DNA of 7,158 nucleotides, taken from NCBI GenBank assembly GCA_947306315.1, contig CAMZGF010000036.1:1-7158 (forward strand), given 5' to 3'. The translations under genes were made by a program, and so were the position numbers. Of this stretch, positions 5,832 through 7,158 are shown piece by piece. Under the pieces are notes generated by a model, which saw only the letters and a list, made by a program, of their open reading frames with translations, made no database searches and was not told the DNA's origin. This DNA comes from an uncultured Candidatus Saccharibacteria bacterium. Lineage in GTDB: Bacteria; Patescibacteriota; Saccharimonadia; Saccharimonadales; Saccharimonadaceae. Every line of letters begins with the position of its first letter. The stretch's first letter is position 1.

Positions 5832-5860
5832 TTGTATCAGCATTGCGCTTATGTTATAAT
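5832..5860 (+). promoter_or_regulatory. Promoter of the B-repeat surface-protein gene
   Basis: An extended -10, TGTTATAAT (5852-5860, perfect TATAAT at 5855-5860), is preceded after 17 bases by TTGTAT (5832-5837), a partial -35. The expected start near 5867 gives a leader of about 16 bases containing AAAGG (5872-5876), 6 bases before the ATG at 5883. Confidence 0.7.
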
Positions 5861-5882
5861 AATAAGAACAAAAAGGTCATCA

Positions 5883-7158
5883 ATGAAAAAAATATTCCAG
5901 AATTTTGATCTGAGAAAGCTTTGCAACGCTGGAGTATTTTTGTGCTTTTTAATTTTTACTTTTTTGACCGTTTCAATTCTGAGTCCGATCGTAAAAAGTA
6001 ACGCTGAGGTTATTACAAAAGACTATTCTATTGGCGCATATACTATGTCCATCACGAATAATACGGATGTCGATCTCATCGCTTCAACAAATGTCTATCA
6101 GCAAATATACACAACAACGAACACAGTATTATATTCAAACACCTGTCCAAAAGGTGCAAAAATTGCTATTTCATCAACGCATGATACAAATGCACTCGTT
6201 GATGGTATGGGAAATACTATCCCTGCAACAGTGCCTGGCGCTGAACTTTCGGACGATTCGTGGGGCTTTTCGATTGACAGTGGCGCAACTTGGAACGCTG
6301 TTCCAGCTATAGGTCACGATCCAATTATTATATATAGTAGCCAAGAATCTCAAAACGATGTATATGAAATTCCAGTCCTATTTGGTTTTAAGATCAGTCG
6401 TGAAACTGTGGATGGAATCTATACTTCCGACGTAGCGTACACAATCACTCCGGATCAGGATTGTTTTATCTATCGAATAAATTGGGATGGTGCCGGCGGA
6501 GAAATCCCAGAAGGTTTCCCAGAGTATCTCAACCAAAATGATAGGCTTGATCTTTCTACTCTTCCGCGCCCAACCCGCGACTACTATGATTTTGCTGGTT
6601 GGCTCGTTAATGGAGTCACCTACACCGGCGATGAAACGAGCGTAGATCTTAATTTGCAAAATGATCCATCAATCACAGTTACAACTCTTTGGACTCCAAA
6701 AAATTATCCAATCACATATAACTTGGACGGAGGCTCGGCGACAAACGTAGTTTCGTATAATATCGAATCAGACGAAATTGTTATTAACAACCCTACAAGA
6801 CTTGGTTATTCATTTAGAGGCTGGAGCGGCACAGAACTTGTTGGCGACAATAATAAAAATGTTACAATTCCAGTAAATTCACATGGTGAACGTAGTTACA
6901 CTGCAAACTGGGACACGATTCCTTACTCACTTTCATACGCGTTAAATGGCGGCTCAGCATCAAATCCAACATCCTACAATATTGAAACCGAAACATTTAC
7001 GTTAACTAACCCAACTCGCACAGCATACGATTTCGCTGGTTGGAATGGCACGGACCTAGAAGGCTCGGGGAATATGTCAGTCTCAATTGTGAAGGGCTCA
7101 ATCGGAAATCGCGCTTTTGCTGCAAATTGGAACCCGACGAACTATTCGATCTCATACA
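5883..7158 (+). CDS. Secreted surface protein with InlB-type B-repeats, N-terminal part
   Basis: An open frame from ATG 5883 runs without a stop to the window end (425 codons visible), so the gene is truncated at its 3' end. The N-terminus MKKIFQNFDLRKLCNAG plus a hydrophobic run at about 17-36 is a signal peptide or anchor, with a possible cleavage site after SNA (residue 41). Residues about 42-195 form a Thr/Ser-rich, probably beta-sandwich module (DDSWGFSIDSGATWNAVP, GIYTSDVAYTI) with Cys88 and Cys194. From residue 197 come tandem B-repeats of the InlB/Listeria-Bacteroides type (Flg_new family), with the hallmarks YNLDGGSA, NPTRLGYSFRGW and YTANW. Such proteins are usually exported and bind surfaces or other cells; the ligand here is unknown. 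The start is supported by a promoter and AAAGG. By analogy, the missing C-terminus may hold more repeats, a FISUMP domain or an anchor. Confidence 0.85.
   Translation, partial: MKKIFQNFDLRKLCNAGVFLCFLIFTFLTVSILSPIVKSNAEVITKDYSIGAYTMSITNNTDVDLIASTNVYQQIYTTTNTVLYSNTCPKGAKIAISSTHDTNALVDGMGNTIPATVPGAELSDDSWGFSIDSGATWNAVPAIGHDPIIIYSSQESQNDVYEIPVLFGFKISRETVDGIYTSDVAYTITPDQDCFIYRINWDGAGGEIPEGFPEYLNQNDRLDLSTLPRPTRDYYDFAGWLVNGVTYTGDETSVDLNLQNDPSITVTTLWTPKNYPITYNLDGGSATNVVSYNIESDEIVINNPTRLGYSFRGWSGTELVGDNNKNVTIPVNSHGERSYTANWDTIPYSLSYALNGGSASNPTSYNIETETFTLTNPTRTAYDFAGWNGTDLEGSGNMSVSIVKGSIGNRAFAANWNPTNYSISY
6471..7158 (+). repeat. Array of B-repeats (three full, fourth begins)
   Basis: Repeat 1 (6471-6704, 78 residues) is divergent. 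Repeats 2 (6705-6923) and 3 (6924-7142) are both exactly 219 bp, or 73 residues. Repeat 4 starts at 7143 (YSISY) and leaves the window. Shared positions are the opening Y.l.Y.L.GG, the central NPTR..Y.F.GW and the closing A.NW. The DNA of repeats 2 and 3 differs substantially although the proteins align without gaps, so the duplication is old. Confidence 0.85.

Noticed and set aside
5832..5882. Terminator after truB
   Set aside because: No stem followed by a T-run is seen; the space holds a promoter and a ribosome site only.
6031..6312. 93-codon open frame starting at 6031
   Set aside because: It lies out of frame inside the B-repeat protein gene, whose own frame is open from 5883 to the window end with promoter, Shine-Dalgarno and signal peptide.

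Overview
The window is a compact, AT-rich bacterial segment with every gene on the + strand. It carries surface-protein genes at both edges and a housekeeping/membrane block between them. FISUMP and InlB-type B-repeat surface proteins, very small versions of universal enzymes (a 207-residue delta-like clamp-loader subunit, a 221-residue TruB without a PUA domain) and promoters placed almost on the start codon together suggest a Patescibacteria/CPR genome, most likely Candidatus Saccharibacteria (TM7). This is inference from protein style; there is no rRNA gene in the window. TGA acts as a normal stop (end of mutM), which argues against the TGA-recoding Gracilibacteria/Absconditabacteria.

Layout. 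1-707: 3' end of a secreted FISUMP-domain protein. 726-1583: mutM, with an extended -10 box only 6 bases before its ATG. 1580-2203: a short DNA polymerase III delta-like protein, overlapping mutM by ATGA. 2263-3888: its own consensus promoter, then a DHH-phosphoesterase-like protein that has lost most metal-binding residues and carries a roughly 280-residue proline-rich acidic tail with no Lys, Arg or His. 3889-3939: a dense intergenic knot with an inverted repeat, an extended -10 in its loop and a Shine-Dalgarno in its right arm. 3940-5831: a membrane-anchored rhodanese-like protein, a membrane-anchored thioredoxin-like protein with a single active-site cysteine, and truB, joined by a 7-bp overlap and a zero-base junction. 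5883 to the window end: 5' part of a secreted protein with tandem 73-residue B-repeats, open at the edge.

How the genes fit together. mutM and the delta-like gene form a DNA repair/replication pair. The 3940-5831 genes look like one translationally coupled unit combining two outward-facing redox/sulfur-type folds with a tRNA-modifying enzyme; the functional link is unknown. The two edge genes look like modular surface proteins, possibly adhesins for contact with a host cell. The most unusual items are the degenerate DHH protein with its basic-residue-free tail, and the 50-bp knot at 3889-3939. No tRNA, rRNA, CRISPR array, insertion sequence or phage gene was seen, and no gene-free stretch exceeds about 60 bases.
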